DNA of 64,000 nt, taken from positions 620,001-684,000 of the forward strand of contig CAWIMC010000018.1 in NCBI GenBank assembly GCA_963837005.1, written 5' to 3'. Source of the DNA: CALDTK01 sp963837005. Lineage in GTDB: Bacteria > Bacteroidota > Bacteroidia > Chitinophagales > Saprospiraceae. This document shows, piece by piece, positions 18,482 to 25,702 of the stretch. The notes under the pieces were generated by a model. It had not been told where the DNA came from and ran no database searches. It saw only the letters and a program-made list of their open reading frames with translations. Both the position numbers and the translations under genes were made by a program. Position 1 is the stretch's first letter; the number at the start of each line of letters is the position of its first letter.

Positions 18482-18675
18482 GTTCTCAATTTACAGTTCT
18501 CAGTTCTCAGTTCGCGTCATTTGCGAGCAGGAGCGCACGTTTGTAGGGCCTTACTTGAGCGCGAATTGATCACTGTAATTTACGTAACAGAACAATCAAT
18601 TACCCCTGACCCGGCCCACGCGGCAGCGAACTGAGAACTGTAAACTGATGAACTGAGAACTGTAAACTGAGAACT
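18482..18675. repeat. Short-word repeat island (AACTGAGAACTGT) with inverted arms
   Basis: The left part repeats CAGTTCTCAGTTCTCAGTTCG, and the right part repeats GAACTGAGAACTGTAAACTG several times in the opposite sense, ending 1 bp before the leuC ATG. The two halves can pair across ~110 bp. Similar low-complexity islands with other words occur at 34905-34927 and 46421-46452. Confidence 0.8.
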
Positions 18676-20199
18676 GTGAAAACCCTCTTCGATAAAATTT
18701 GGGACGCGCACGTCGTGAAGTCCATTGCGCACGGCCCAGACGTTCTTTACATCGATCGACACTTGATCCATGAGGTGACGAGCCCGCAGGCTTTCGCGGG
18801 TTTGGAGCGACGCGGGATTCCGGTCTTTCGCCCGCAGCAGATTGTAGCGACAGCAGACCACAATGTGCCGACGCTACATCAGGAGTTGCCGATCCGGGAT
18901 GCGCTATCGCGACACCAGGTGGCCACCTTAGTGGAGAACTGTGACAAGTTTGGCGTGGAGTTGTGGGGCCTCGGGCACCCGAAGCAAGGCATCGTCCACA
19001 TTATCGGACCGGAGTTGGGCATCACGCAGCCCGGCATGACGATCGTGTGTGGCGACTCGCACACGGCTACGCACGGGGCCTTTGGGACGATCGCGTTCGG
19101 GATCGGCACCTCACAGGTGGAGATGGTGATGGCGACGCAGTGTCTCATGCTCGACCGACCGCAGTCGATGCGAATCACCGTCGATGGGGAACTCGGGGCG
19201 GGCGTGACGGCCAAGGACTTGATCTTGTACGTCATCTCGCAGGTAAGCACGAGCGGCGGCACGGGCTACTTCGTCGAATACGCCGGCTCGGCCTTCACGA
19301 GCTTGAGCATGGAGGGCCGCATGACGGTCTGCAACATGTCGATCGAGCTCGGAGCCAGGGGCGGGATGATTGCGCCCGACCAAACCACTTTCGATTACCT
19401 ACAGGGCCGTGAGTTTGCGCCTCAAGGGCAAAACTGGAGCCAGGCCGTTGAGGCCTGGAGCCAACTGGTAACGGACGAGGGCGCTACTTTCGATAAGGAG
19501 TTCCACTTTGACGCCGCCGACATCGAGCCGATGGTCACTTTCGGGACCACCCCAGGCATGGGCATGAGCGTGACAGCCCGTACGCCGGGCATTCGGGTTG
19601 GGGAGGCTTCCGCCAAAACCCTCGCCAAGTCGCTCGAGTATATGGCCCTCGCACCAGAGCAGAGCTTGCTGGGCTTGCCGATCAACTACGTCTTCGTAGG
19701 CTCGTGTACAAATGGTCGAATCGAGGACCTGCGCGCTTTTTGTGACGTAGTCGACGGGCGCCAAAAAGCGGATCACGTGAACGCCTACATCGTACCCGGC
19801 TCTCAAGCCGTTTTGCGACAGGCCGAAGCGGAGGGCTTAGATCAGGTTTTGGCGAAAGCTGGCTTTGAATTGAGGCAGCCAGGCTGCTCGGCCTGTCTGG
19901 CGATGAACGACGATAAGATCCCGCCAGGCGAGTACTGTGTGTCGACCTCGAACCGAAACTTTGAGGGTAGACAGGGTCCGGGGGCACGGACGATTTTGGC
20001 CAGTCCGGCGATGGCTGCTGCGGCGGCGGTGACGGGCCGGGTAACGGATGTGCGGGAGCTGATGGATGTGGGGCGCGTTCGGGTGGCTCCAGCCAGTGCG
20101 CCGTTGGTAGTGCATGTCCCAGTAGGCGTCCCGGCGCACTGGCTGGAGCCAGTCGAACGCGCCGCCCAGATGTCCCCCGTCCATCGTTTAGACCTTTAG
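18676..20199 (+). CDS. leuC: 3-isopropylmalate dehydratase large subunit, with repeat-encoded C-terminal tail
   Basis: LeuC with LeuD isomerises 2-isopropylmalate to 3-isopropylmalate using a 4Fe-4S cluster. The cluster cysteines are visible in GSCTNG (~344) and PGCSACLA (~404 and 407), along with the substrate motifs VCGDSHTATHGAFG and SNRNFEGRQG. The family normally ends shortly after MAAAAAVTG-x-x-x-D-x-R. Here translation continues for ~37 more residues (VGRVRVAPASAP to HRLDL), encoded by a palindromic repeat at 20075-20160. The core looks fully functional. One exact 14-bp word at 19846 encodes VLAKA, and a variant lies at 19606. Confidence 0.95.
   Translation: MKTLFDKIWDAHVVKSIAHGPDVLYIDRHLIHEVTSPQAFAGLERRGIPVFRPQQIVATADHNVPTLHQELPIRDALSRHQVATLVENCDKFGVELWGLGHPKQGIVHIIGPELGITQPGMTIVCGDSHTATHGAFGTIAFGIGTSQVEMVMATQCLMLDRPQSMRITVDGELGAGVTAKDLILYVISQVSTSGGTGYFVEYAGSAFTSLSMEGRMTVCNMSIELGARGGMIAPDQTTFDYLQGREFAPQGQNWSQAVEAWSQLVTDEGATFDKEFHFDAADIEPMVTFGTTPGMGMSVTARTPGIRVGEASAKTLAKSLEYMALAPEQSLLGLPINYVFVGSCTNGRIEDLRAFCDVVDGRQKADHVNAYIVPGSQAVLRQAEAEGLDQVLAKAGFELRQPGCSACLAMNDDKIPPGEYCVSTSNRNFEGRQGPGARTILASPAMAAAAAVTGRVTDVRELMDVGRVRVAPASAPLVVHVPVGVPAHWLEPVERAAQMSPVHRLDL
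20075..20160. repeat. Palindromic repeat inserted in the 3' end of leuC
   Basis: TGGCTCCAGCCAGTGCGCCG (20084-20103) is the exact complement of 20132-20151, and GCGTTCG (20075-20081) pairs with CGAACGC (20154-20160). The inner TGGCT-CC-AGCCA is itself a hairpin. A half-copy at 34842-34870 has TCGCT-CC-AGCGA, a compensating change that keeps the hairpin. Confidence 0.88.
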
Positions 20200-20233
20200 A
20201 CCTAGTCCTCTTAGACCTTCTTAGATCATCTCC

Positions 20234-20836
20234 ATGCAAAAGCTAACCCACGTCCACTCCCCCGCCGTCCCGCTCAACATCCAGGACATCGACACCGACC
20301 AAATCATCCCGGCGCGCTTCCTGAAAGCCACCGACAGGGTAGGTTTTGGTGACAACCTCTTTCGCGACTGGCGCTACGATGGGCAGGACCAGCGGGTACC
20401 AGACTTTGCGCTGAATGACCCGACGTACATGGGAGAGATCCTCGTGGCCGGACGCAATTTTGGCTGTGGGTCGAGCCGTGAGCACGCGGCCTGGGCCATC
20501 TATGACTACGGCTTCAAAGCGGTCGTGTCCAGCTTCTTCGCGGACATTTTTAAAGGCAATGCACTCAATAACGGCCTAGTGCCCGTACAGGTGAGCGAGC
20601 ATTTTTTACAGGAGATTTTCGCCGCCATCGCCGCTGATCCCGCTACCGAACTCCACATCGACCTACGAGACAAATCCATCGCCCTGCCCCTCACCGGCAC
20701 CACCGAGCACTTCGAGCTCAGCGACTACAAGCAGGAGTGCCTAATCAACGGCTACGACGACATCGATTATTTGCTGAATGTTCGGGGGGAGATTGAGGCA
20801 TTCGAGGCAAAGCGCGCCGATGGCGTGGCGGCCTAG
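20234..20836 (+). CDS. leuD: 3-isopropylmalate dehydratase small subunit
   Basis: LeuD is the swivel-domain partner of LeuC. The 200-residue length is normal. Diagnostic stretches are DIDTDQIIPARFL (residues ~18-30), the GRNFGCGSSREHA substrate-binding loop (~73-85) and SFFADIFKGNALNNGLVPV. The start at ATG 20234 follows leuC by 34 bp, and leuB follows by 15 bp, so the three are probably one transcript. Nothing unusual was seen in the coding region. Confidence 0.96.
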   Translation: MQKLTHVHSPAVPLNIQDIDTDQIIPARFLKATDRVGFGDNLFRDWRYDGQDQRVPDFALNDPTYMGEILVAGRNFGCGSSREHAAWAIYDYGFKAVVSSFFADIFKGNALNNGLVPVQVSEHFLQEIFAAIAADPATELHIDLRDKSIALPLTGTTEHFELSDYKQECLINGYDDIDYLLNVRGEIEAFEAKRADGVAA

Positions 20837-20851
20837 GCTTTACTTCGCCGC

Positions 20852-21904
20852 ATGCACAAGAAGATAAGCGTCCTGGCGGGCGACGGCATCGGACCGGAGG
20901 TCATGGCCGAGGCTATTAAGGTCCTAAAAGCCGTTGGGAAGAAGTTCGACCACACTTTTGAGTTTAGCGAGGGCCTCATCGGGGCCTGCGCCATCGATGC
21001 GACGGGTGATCCGTTGCCGGAGGCGACGGTCGAGGTTTGCAAGGCAAGTGATGTGATCCTACTCGGAGCAGTGGGGACGCCCAAGTACGACAATGACCCT
21101 ACAGCAAAAGTTCGGCCGGAGCAAGGGCTATTGCGCTTACGCAAAACCTTTGGTCTCTACGCGAACATCCGCCCGATTACTACCTACGAACGGCTCTACG
21201 AGGCGTCGCCGTTGAAGACGGAGCGCGTACGCGGGGTCGATTTCGTGGTGTACCGAGAGCTGACGGGCGGAGCGTACTTCGGCGATAAGGGTCGCAATGT
21301 CAACGGCGACGCAGCCTTCGACACGATTAGCTACACGCGACACGAGATCGAGCGGATCACGCACATGGCGTTCAAGGCGGCGCAGACGCGGCGCAAGCAC
21401 CTCACACTCGTGGATAAGGCCAACGTCTTAGAGACGAGTCGACTCTGGCGCGAGGTGGTGGATGTTCTGGCGAAAGCCTACCCCGACGTCACGCTGGAGA
21501 AGATGTTCGTCGACAATGCCGCGATGCAGATCATTCAGCGCCCGGCGCAATTCGATGTCGTGTTGACGGAGAATATGTTCGGGGATATTTTGACGGATGA
21601 AGCATCCGTGATTACGGGATCTATCGGCTTACTGCCATCGGCGAGCGTCGGGGACGGCATCGCGATGTTCGAGCCCATCCACGGCAGCTACCCGCAGGCG
21701 GCCGGCAAGGGGATCGCCAATCCTTTCGGGACGATCTTGAGTACGGCGATGCTACTCGATCACTTCGGCGCGCACGAGGCAGGGGCCGCGGTGCGCGATG
21801 CGGTAACGGCGGCGCTGAGTGCCGGTGAGGTGACGGAGGACATTAGCGGCGGGAAGGCAATGAGTACGAGTGCGGTGGGGGATGCGGTGGTGCGGCGGCT
21901 TTAA
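20852..21904 (+). CDS. leuB: 3-isopropylmalate dehydrogenase
   Basis: LeuB oxidatively decarboxylates 3-isopropylmalate to 2-oxoisocaproate with NAD+. The 350-residue protein shows GDGIGPEV at the start, RPEQGLLRLRKTFGLYANIRP, the catalytic VYRELTGGAYFG region, the Asp-bearing ENMFGDILTDEAS and the NAD loop EPIHGSYPQAAGKGIANP. Length and motifs are normal. It ends the leu cluster, and VapB begins only 37 bp later with its own -7-like box. A one-mismatch copy of the 14-bp word (21464) encodes VLAKA. Confidence 0.96.
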   Translation: MHKKISVLAGDGIGPEVMAEAIKVLKAVGKKFDHTFEFSEGLIGACAIDATGDPLPEATVEVCKASDVILLGAVGTPKYDNDPTAKVRPEQGLLRLRKTFGLYANIRPITTYERLYEASPLKTERVRGVDFVVYRELTGGAYFGDKGRNVNGDAAFDTISYTRHEIERITHMAFKAAQTRRKHLTLVDKANVLETSRLWREVVDVLAKAYPDVTLEKMFVDNAAMQIIQRPAQFDVVLTENMFGDILTDEASVITGSIGLLPSASVGDGIAMFEPIHGSYPQAAGKGIANPFGTILSTAMLLDHFGAHEAGAAVRDAVTAALSAGEVTEDISGGKAMSTSAVGDAVVRRL

Positions 21905-21915
21905 TTCGCCGTGTG

Positions 21916-21923
21916 TATATTTG
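21916..21923 (+). promoter_or_regulatory. -7 box TATATTTG before vapB
   Basis: TATATTTG matches TAnnTTTG and lies 19 bp upstream of the vapB ATG at 21942, inside the short gap after leuB. No TTG -33 element is present at the usual distance, so strength is uncertain. It would allow the toxin-antitoxin pair to be expressed apart from the leu operon. Confidence 0.4.
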
Positions 21924-21941
21924 GAAGCCAACTACTACACC

Positions 21942-22250
21942 ATGCGAACCAACATCGAACTAGACGACAAGCTCGTGACCGAGCTCATGGAGATGACCGG
22001 CATCAAGACCAAGCGCGCGCTCGTCGATGAGGCGTTGCGGGAATTGAAGCGGCAGCGCTTCGCGAACTGGGTCATCAGCCTTCGTGGCGCATTTAAGAAT
22101 ACTTGGGACTTCGACTACGATTACAAAGCGCTGCGACAGGATACAATCGACTACGACGCCATCTGGGATGGAGATGACGAAAAGTCGAAAGCCCAGGCCG
22201 AAGACGGAGTCAACATCCACACAGAGACAACAGCTAGTGACGCTCGTTGA
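21942..22250 (+). CDS. VapB-family antitoxin
   Basis: The 102-residue protein opens with MRTNIELDDKLVTELMEMTGIKTKRALVDEAL, the ribbon-helix-helix DNA-binding segment of type II VapB antitoxins. The acidic C-terminal half is expected to cover the toxin active site and to be protease-sensitive. The start at ATG 21942 leaves 37 bp after leuB. It overlaps the toxin start by 14 nt, the usual coupling for these pairs. The tail (~40 residues, rich in Asp, Glu and Thr) is a little longer than in many VapB proteins. Confidence 0.8.
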   Translation: MRTNIELDDKLVTELMEMTGIKTKRALVDEALRELKRQRFANWVISLRGAFKNTWDFDYDYKALRQDTIDYDAIWDGDDEKSKAQAEDGVNIHTETTASDAR

Positions 22251-22638
22251 TGCCTGCGTTTGGGTCGATCACTTCAACGGAACGCCCAACCGTTGTCTGG
22301 AGAGACTTGACGAACTCCTTCTTGCGAGCGAGGTGCTCATCGGCGACATCATCGCTCAGGAAGTGCTTCAGGGCTGCCGTTATGATCGCCAAGAACGACT
22401 GGCCCTCGCAGTGTTCGAACAACTCACGCAGGTCGACCTCTTCGGATATGATCGCGCGGTAAGGGCTGCGGCCCGCTATCGTAAACTCCGCAAACGCGGC
22501 ATTACCATCCGTAAGGCTAACGACGTCACCATCGCCTCCTACTGTATCGACGAGGACATCGAGCTCCTCACCAGCGATCGTGATTTCGCGCCGTTCGCGA
22601 TTCATCTAGGGCTACGGCTGGCAGTGGCGTTGGTATGA
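22237..22638 (+). CDS. vapC: VapC-family PIN-domain toxin
   Basis: The 133-residue protein with start GTG 22237 reads VTLVDACVWVDHF, placing the first PIN-domain aspartate at residue 5. The second acidic residue is in IIAQEVLQG, and the last pair is in KANDVTIASYCIDEDIELLTSDRDF. All four metal-binding acids of a VapC RNase appear to be kept, so it is probably active against tRNA or rRNA. The GTG lies in the end of vapB. A longer upstream reading would run through vapB and is rejected. The gene is followed by the inverted pair of 14-bp words. Confidence 0.82.
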   Translation: MTLVDACVWVDHFNGTPNRCLERLDELLLASEVLIGDIIAQEVLQGCRYDRQERLALAVFEQLTQVDLFGYDRAVRAAARYRKLRKRGITIRKANDVTIASYCIDEDIELLTSDRDFAPFAIHLGLRLAVALV

Positions 22639-22713
22639 TTAGGTGCGGTGGTTTTTCGGCGTGGCGCAACCGAGGGTAAGTACTGTACTAGCAGGCATTA
22701 GGGACGTGCGTAG

Positions 22714-22749
22714 ACGGCTTTCGCCAAAACTTGTTTTGGCGAAAGCCGT
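22714..22749. terminator. Head-to-head pair of the 14-bp word forming a perfect 17-bp hairpin
   Basis: ACGGCTTTCGCCAAAAC (22714-22730) and its exact complement (22733-22749) are separated by only TT. It lies between the convergent vapC stop (22638) and the stop of the next minus-strand gene (22762), as expected for a bidirectional terminator. The stem is built from two full copies of the recurrent word. Confidence 0.8.
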
Positions 22750-22761
22750 ATCCTGCTCTGG

Positions 22762-23373
22762 CTAACGCCCTCCGAGTGAGCCGTCCCACACGATCTCCAG
22801 TGTGTAACGACGGCCCTTGACCACCCCGATATCCATCAATCCTATCCGCTCCTCGGCCGCGGGCACGCGTTCGCTCAGTACCCACGCACCGCCGGCCCGC
22901 AGCCGCACTGGCCCCACTCGAAATCCACCCCGCAACGTGATTAAGTTTTGTGCGAACGGCCCCCGAAACACACCGTCGACGCCGGTCGGAATACGTGTCG
23001 TACGCCAGTGATTCAGGGAGGCTTCCACGTCGAGAGCACGCCATTCTGTACCAATGACCAACCCCCCGCTCCCCGAACCGGCGATGAGAAGGGGATACAG
23101 CCCAAAACTAGTACCGTAGTAAGGCCGCCACCGAGCGATCTCGTGTCGGCGCACGATAACCACCTTCGGCAAGAAGAAGGCGAGTTTGGACTCTCCTCCC
23201 CAGCTAAAGGCCGCACCAACCCGCCACTCGGGAGGCAGCCAATTTGCGGTGATCGAGGAATCGCCGCTCACAGCGTCGACGCCGAGGTGCACTGGCCAGA
23301 TGCGGTCCGCGGATTGACCATACAGCTGTCCCATCACCAGTACAAACGCCACGAGCAACCCTGATCGCCTCAT
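22762..23373 (-). CDS. Exported protein, function unknown
   Basis: The 203-residue protein from ATG 23373 has a signal peptide (MRRSGLLVAFVLVMGQLYGQ). The mature part has alternating aromatic and charged segments ending in a hydrophobic strand (TLEIVWDGSLGGR). This suggests a small outer-membrane beta-structure or a type IX-linked PorP/SprF-like fold, but no family was recognised. A longer reading from 23421 adds a basic stretch before the signal and is less likely. It stands alone, convergent with vapC and divergent from the next gene. Confidence 0.6.
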   Translation of the reverse strand: MRRSGLLVAFVLVMGQLYGQSADRIWPVHLGVDAVSGDSSITANWLPPEWRVGAAFSWGGESKLAFFLPKVVIVRRHEIARWRPYYGTSFGLYPLLIAGSGSGGLVIGTEWRALDVEASLNHWRTTRIPTGVDGVFRGPFAQNLITLRGGFRVGPVRLRAGGAWVLSERVPAAEERIGLMDIGVVKGRRYTLEIVWDGSLGGR

Positions 23374-23479
23374 CACTGTACTAACGCCGCCCGATACCCT
23401 TGCGCGGTGTCGATTCGCCACCGCTCGCGAGCGCTTCAGAAACTTCTACGCCCTCCCCCACACATTACCTAACAACACT

Positions 23480-23507
23480 CGAACAGGCCACGAAAAAGCC
23501 CTGTTCG
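23480..23507. promoter_or_regulatory. 8-bp inverted repeat between divergent genes
   Basis: CGAACAGG (23480-23487) pairs with CCTGTTCG (23500-23507). It lies in the shared 5' region of the exported protein (minus) and the small helical protein (plus), so it may be an operator rather than a terminator. No regulator can be named. Confidence 0.3.
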
Positions 23508-23562
23508 GACACTCGGCGACCGCGTTGGTCGCGACCCTAACCGGTAAGCAAAACACATAGTC

Positions 23563-23907
23563 ATGCAAAACAAGAAATTAGACGACACCATCGAGATGCT
23601 CAAGGGCAAACTCGAGCAGGCTGCCGCCAAAACCGCCGTCAAATCCATCGAGAAGTGGGAGACCACTCTCGAGGACGCCGAGTGGCGCGGCGCCAAGACC
23701 ATCCACGAGGACCTCGGCCGCCTGCGCAAGCACCTCGAGGGCGACGACCTCGACGGCGCCAAGATCGGTGACCTCCTGGTCAAGCTCGGCGAGTCCACTA
23801 GCCGCGTGGCCGGCCACGAGGAGCAAAAAGGCATCGAGAAGGTTGACCAACTCGGCAAAGCCCTCGTGGCCGCGGGCGAGAAAATGGGCGCTAAGAAGAC
23901 GGCCTAA
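23563..23907 (+). CDS. Small helical cytoplasmic protein, function unknown
   Basis: The 114-residue, highly charged, fully helical protein starts MQNKKLDDTIEMLKGKLEQAAAKTAVKSIEKWE and has no signal or membrane segment. The regular Lys/Glu pattern suggests a helical bundle. No domain was recognised. It is a single-gene unit with a strong hairpin terminator 38 bp after the stop, which supports it being a real expressed gene. Bases 23620-23633 (AAAKT) are a two-mismatch relative of the 14-bp word. Confidence 0.7.
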   Translation: MQNKKLDDTIEMLKGKLEQAAAKTAVKSIEKWETTLEDAEWRGAKTIHEDLGRLRKHLEGDDLDGAKIGDLLVKLGESTSRVAGHEEQKGIEKVDQLGKALVAAGEKMGAKKTA

Positions 23908-23944
23908 ATCGAGCAGGGGTCTAACCAACCTCTACGTCGGTACG

Positions 23945-23977
23945 AAGGGCGATCCGCACGCAGTGTGGATCGCCCTT
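23945..23977. terminator. Strong hairpin terminator between convergent genes
   Basis: AAGGGCGATCC (23945-23955) pairs exactly with GGATCGCCCTT (23967-23977). The pairing continues inward through CAC/GTG, leaving a tiny loop. It sits between the small helical gene (stop 23907) and the ion channel (stop at 24005 on the minus strand) and probably serves both. Confidence 0.85.
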
Positions 23978-24004
23978 CCCATTTGAAAGATTTTCTGTCG
24001 GACC

Positions 24005-24748
24005 TCATCCATCCCGCAACACCTCCGGCACCTGCTCTTCCTCTTCACGCTCCTCGGCGGCTCGCTCCACGGCGGACATCCGCCGCTCGCGCTCCCGCAC
24101 GCGACTGATGAGGTGCGACACCAAGATCGCGATGTAGAGCACGCCAATCATCGCCTCGAGGGTCGACAGACTCCGCGCCCAACTCCCGACCGGACGAATA
24201 TCCCCAAAGCCGACCGTGTTGAGCGTCACATAGCTGTAGTACATGAACTCCTGCCATCCGACCACGTGCCCAGCGCGGCCAATGTCGATGAAGGACTCGG
24301 GTTCGACAGTCTCTAACAGCCCGTAGATCGGGACGAAAATGGCACCAACCAGCAGGTAGACGCATATGGCCGCCAGGATGTCCGGTAGGGCATCCTCCTC
24401 CCGCTTCTCGACGAAGTGCCACAGCCGGATAATAAGGGTAGCCTGGTAAGGAATGAGCGCCAAATAAGCCAGCAGACTGGCCTGCGTACTGGCGGGGTAA
24501 AGCACGTAGTACACGCTCGCCGCCAGGAAAATGAGGCCTGACACAACCGCCGGCCAGGAGGAAGATACCGAGGTCCGCGTCGCCCAAGCCCCGAAGAGCA
24601 AGAGACTCGCATAACAGATCTGGTAGCCGATCACCCACCCAGAGCCATACTGTGTGACGGGATACCCGAATTGCAGGATGACGAGCACCGTCAAGAAGGC
24701 TCCGATGAGCTGGGTCGGTGTGAAGCGGTCGAAGTTGGGTCGGAGCAT
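24005..24748 (-). CDS. Two-pore-helix type potassium channel protein
   Basis: The 247-residue membrane protein has about six hydrophobic helices and a C-terminal pore unit with YYSYVTLNTVGFGDIRP. TVGFGD is a canonical K+ selectivity filter, about residue 188. The last helix (ALEAMIGVLYIAILVSHLISR) forms the pore-lining segment. The C-terminus is a short charged coiled tail (ERERRMSAVERAAEEREEEEQ). There is no RCK or cyclic-nucleotide domain, so gating is unknown. The family is Ion_trans_2-like and conducts K+ across the inner membrane. The aminotransferase lies just upstream on the same strand (69 bp). Confidence 0.85.
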   Translation of the reverse strand: MLRPNFDRFTPTQLIGAFLTVLVILQFGYPVTQYGSGWVIGYQICYASLLLFGAWATRTSVSSSWPAVVSGLIFLAASVYYVLYPASTQASLLAYLALIPYQATLIIRLWHFVEKREEDALPDILAAICVYLLVGAIFVPIYGLLETVEPESFIDIGRAGHVVGWQEFMYYSYVTLNTVGFGDIRPVGSWARSLSTLEAMIGVLYIAILVSHLISRVRERERRMSAVERAAEEREEEEQVPEVLRDG

Positions 24749-24817
24749 TAGGAGGATCGCTGGAGGGCCAGGCCCCGGAGGTAAAGGTCGTCTGCAATCA
24801 GCGGAGGTGCTGGCCCC

Positions 24818-25672
24818 TCAAACGCGCCCCCAGCCAGCGCGAGCTATTCCACGCTCCGCATACAAGTCCGCTACGCGCTGCGTCACCGGTCCGATGCCCC
24901 CGTCGCCGATGACGTGCTCCTCTACCTGCCCAACGGCCTGCACCCCGCGCGAACTACCCGTCACGAAGGCCTCCGCAGCATCATCGATCGCACTCAGGGG
25001 CATCGACCGCTCCAGGACCGTGATCCCCGCCTTGCGTGCAGCTTGAATGGTGTGGTGCCGCGTCACGCCCTTTAGTGCCACTTCGACCGGCGGCACCCAA
25101 AGGTCCCCGCGCGCCGTGACCAGAAAAAAGTTAGCCCGCGAGGCCTCGCTCACGTAGCCGTCTCGGTGGTAGACGACCTCCGAGGCACCGCTGGCCCGTT
25201 GGTGCGCTTCGATGGTGAGGGCGGCGAGGTAGTTGGTCGTTTTGACGCCGGGCCACTGGCGAGCGTACGCTAAGAGATTGACTCGGATCGGCGGACCGGC
25301 GGTGGGCACCTCCTCGGCGGGGCGAGTTTTAGCGAAAGCGTAACTGTAGAGCGTCGGCTGGCGGGGCGTATACCCATCTTCGCTGGCGCCACCGGTGAGC
25401 AGGAGTTTGATGCCGCCGTACTCGACGTCGTTCGCTTTCGCCAAAACCTCCAGGTGCCTCACGAGCGCCGCCCCATCGATGCCGGCGTGTAGCCCAAGGC
25501 TCTTTGCGGACTGTCGGAAGCGCAGCAGGTAGTCATCCAGAAACCAAGGCATGCCGTCGCGGAGGGGAAAGTAGTCGAAGATCCCGTACCCACGGTGGAG
25601 GCCAAGGTCGAGCGGGTCAATGCGGGCTTCCGCGTAGGGGACGACCTCGAGGTCGATGCCAATAGCATTCAT
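24818..25672 (-). CDS. Class IV PLP-dependent aminotransferase
   Basis: The 284-residue enzyme of the branched-chain / D-amino acid aminotransferase / aminodeoxychorismate lyase fold shows HRGYGIFDYFPLRDG near the start, the PLP lysine in WPGVKTTNYLAAL (~residue 160), and SEASRANFFLV plus GVTRHHTI further on. Sequence alone does not separate BCAT from ADC lyase, and there is no leu gene next to it. It carries two copies of the 14-bp word, 25434 (read as VLAKA) and 25326 (AFAKT), i.e. in opposite orientations in one gene. The spacing to the next upstream gene is 30 bp. Confidence 0.83.
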   Translation of the reverse strand: MNAIGIDLEVVPYAEARIDPLDLGLHRGYGIFDYFPLRDGMPWFLDDYLLRFRQSAKSLGLHAGIDGAALVRHLEVLAKANDVEYGGIKLLLTGGASEDGYTPRQPTLYSYAFAKTRPAEEVPTAGPPIRVNLLAYARQWPGVKTTNYLAALTIEAHQRASGASEVVYHRDGYVSEASRANFFLVTARGDLWVPPVEVALKGVTRHHTIQAARKAGITVLERSMPLSAIDDAAEAFVTGSSRGVQAVGQVEEHVIGDGGIGPVTQRVADLYAERGIARAGWGRV

Positions 25673-25702
25673 GCGGGCAAGATGGGGCGCACCTCGTTAG
25701 CC

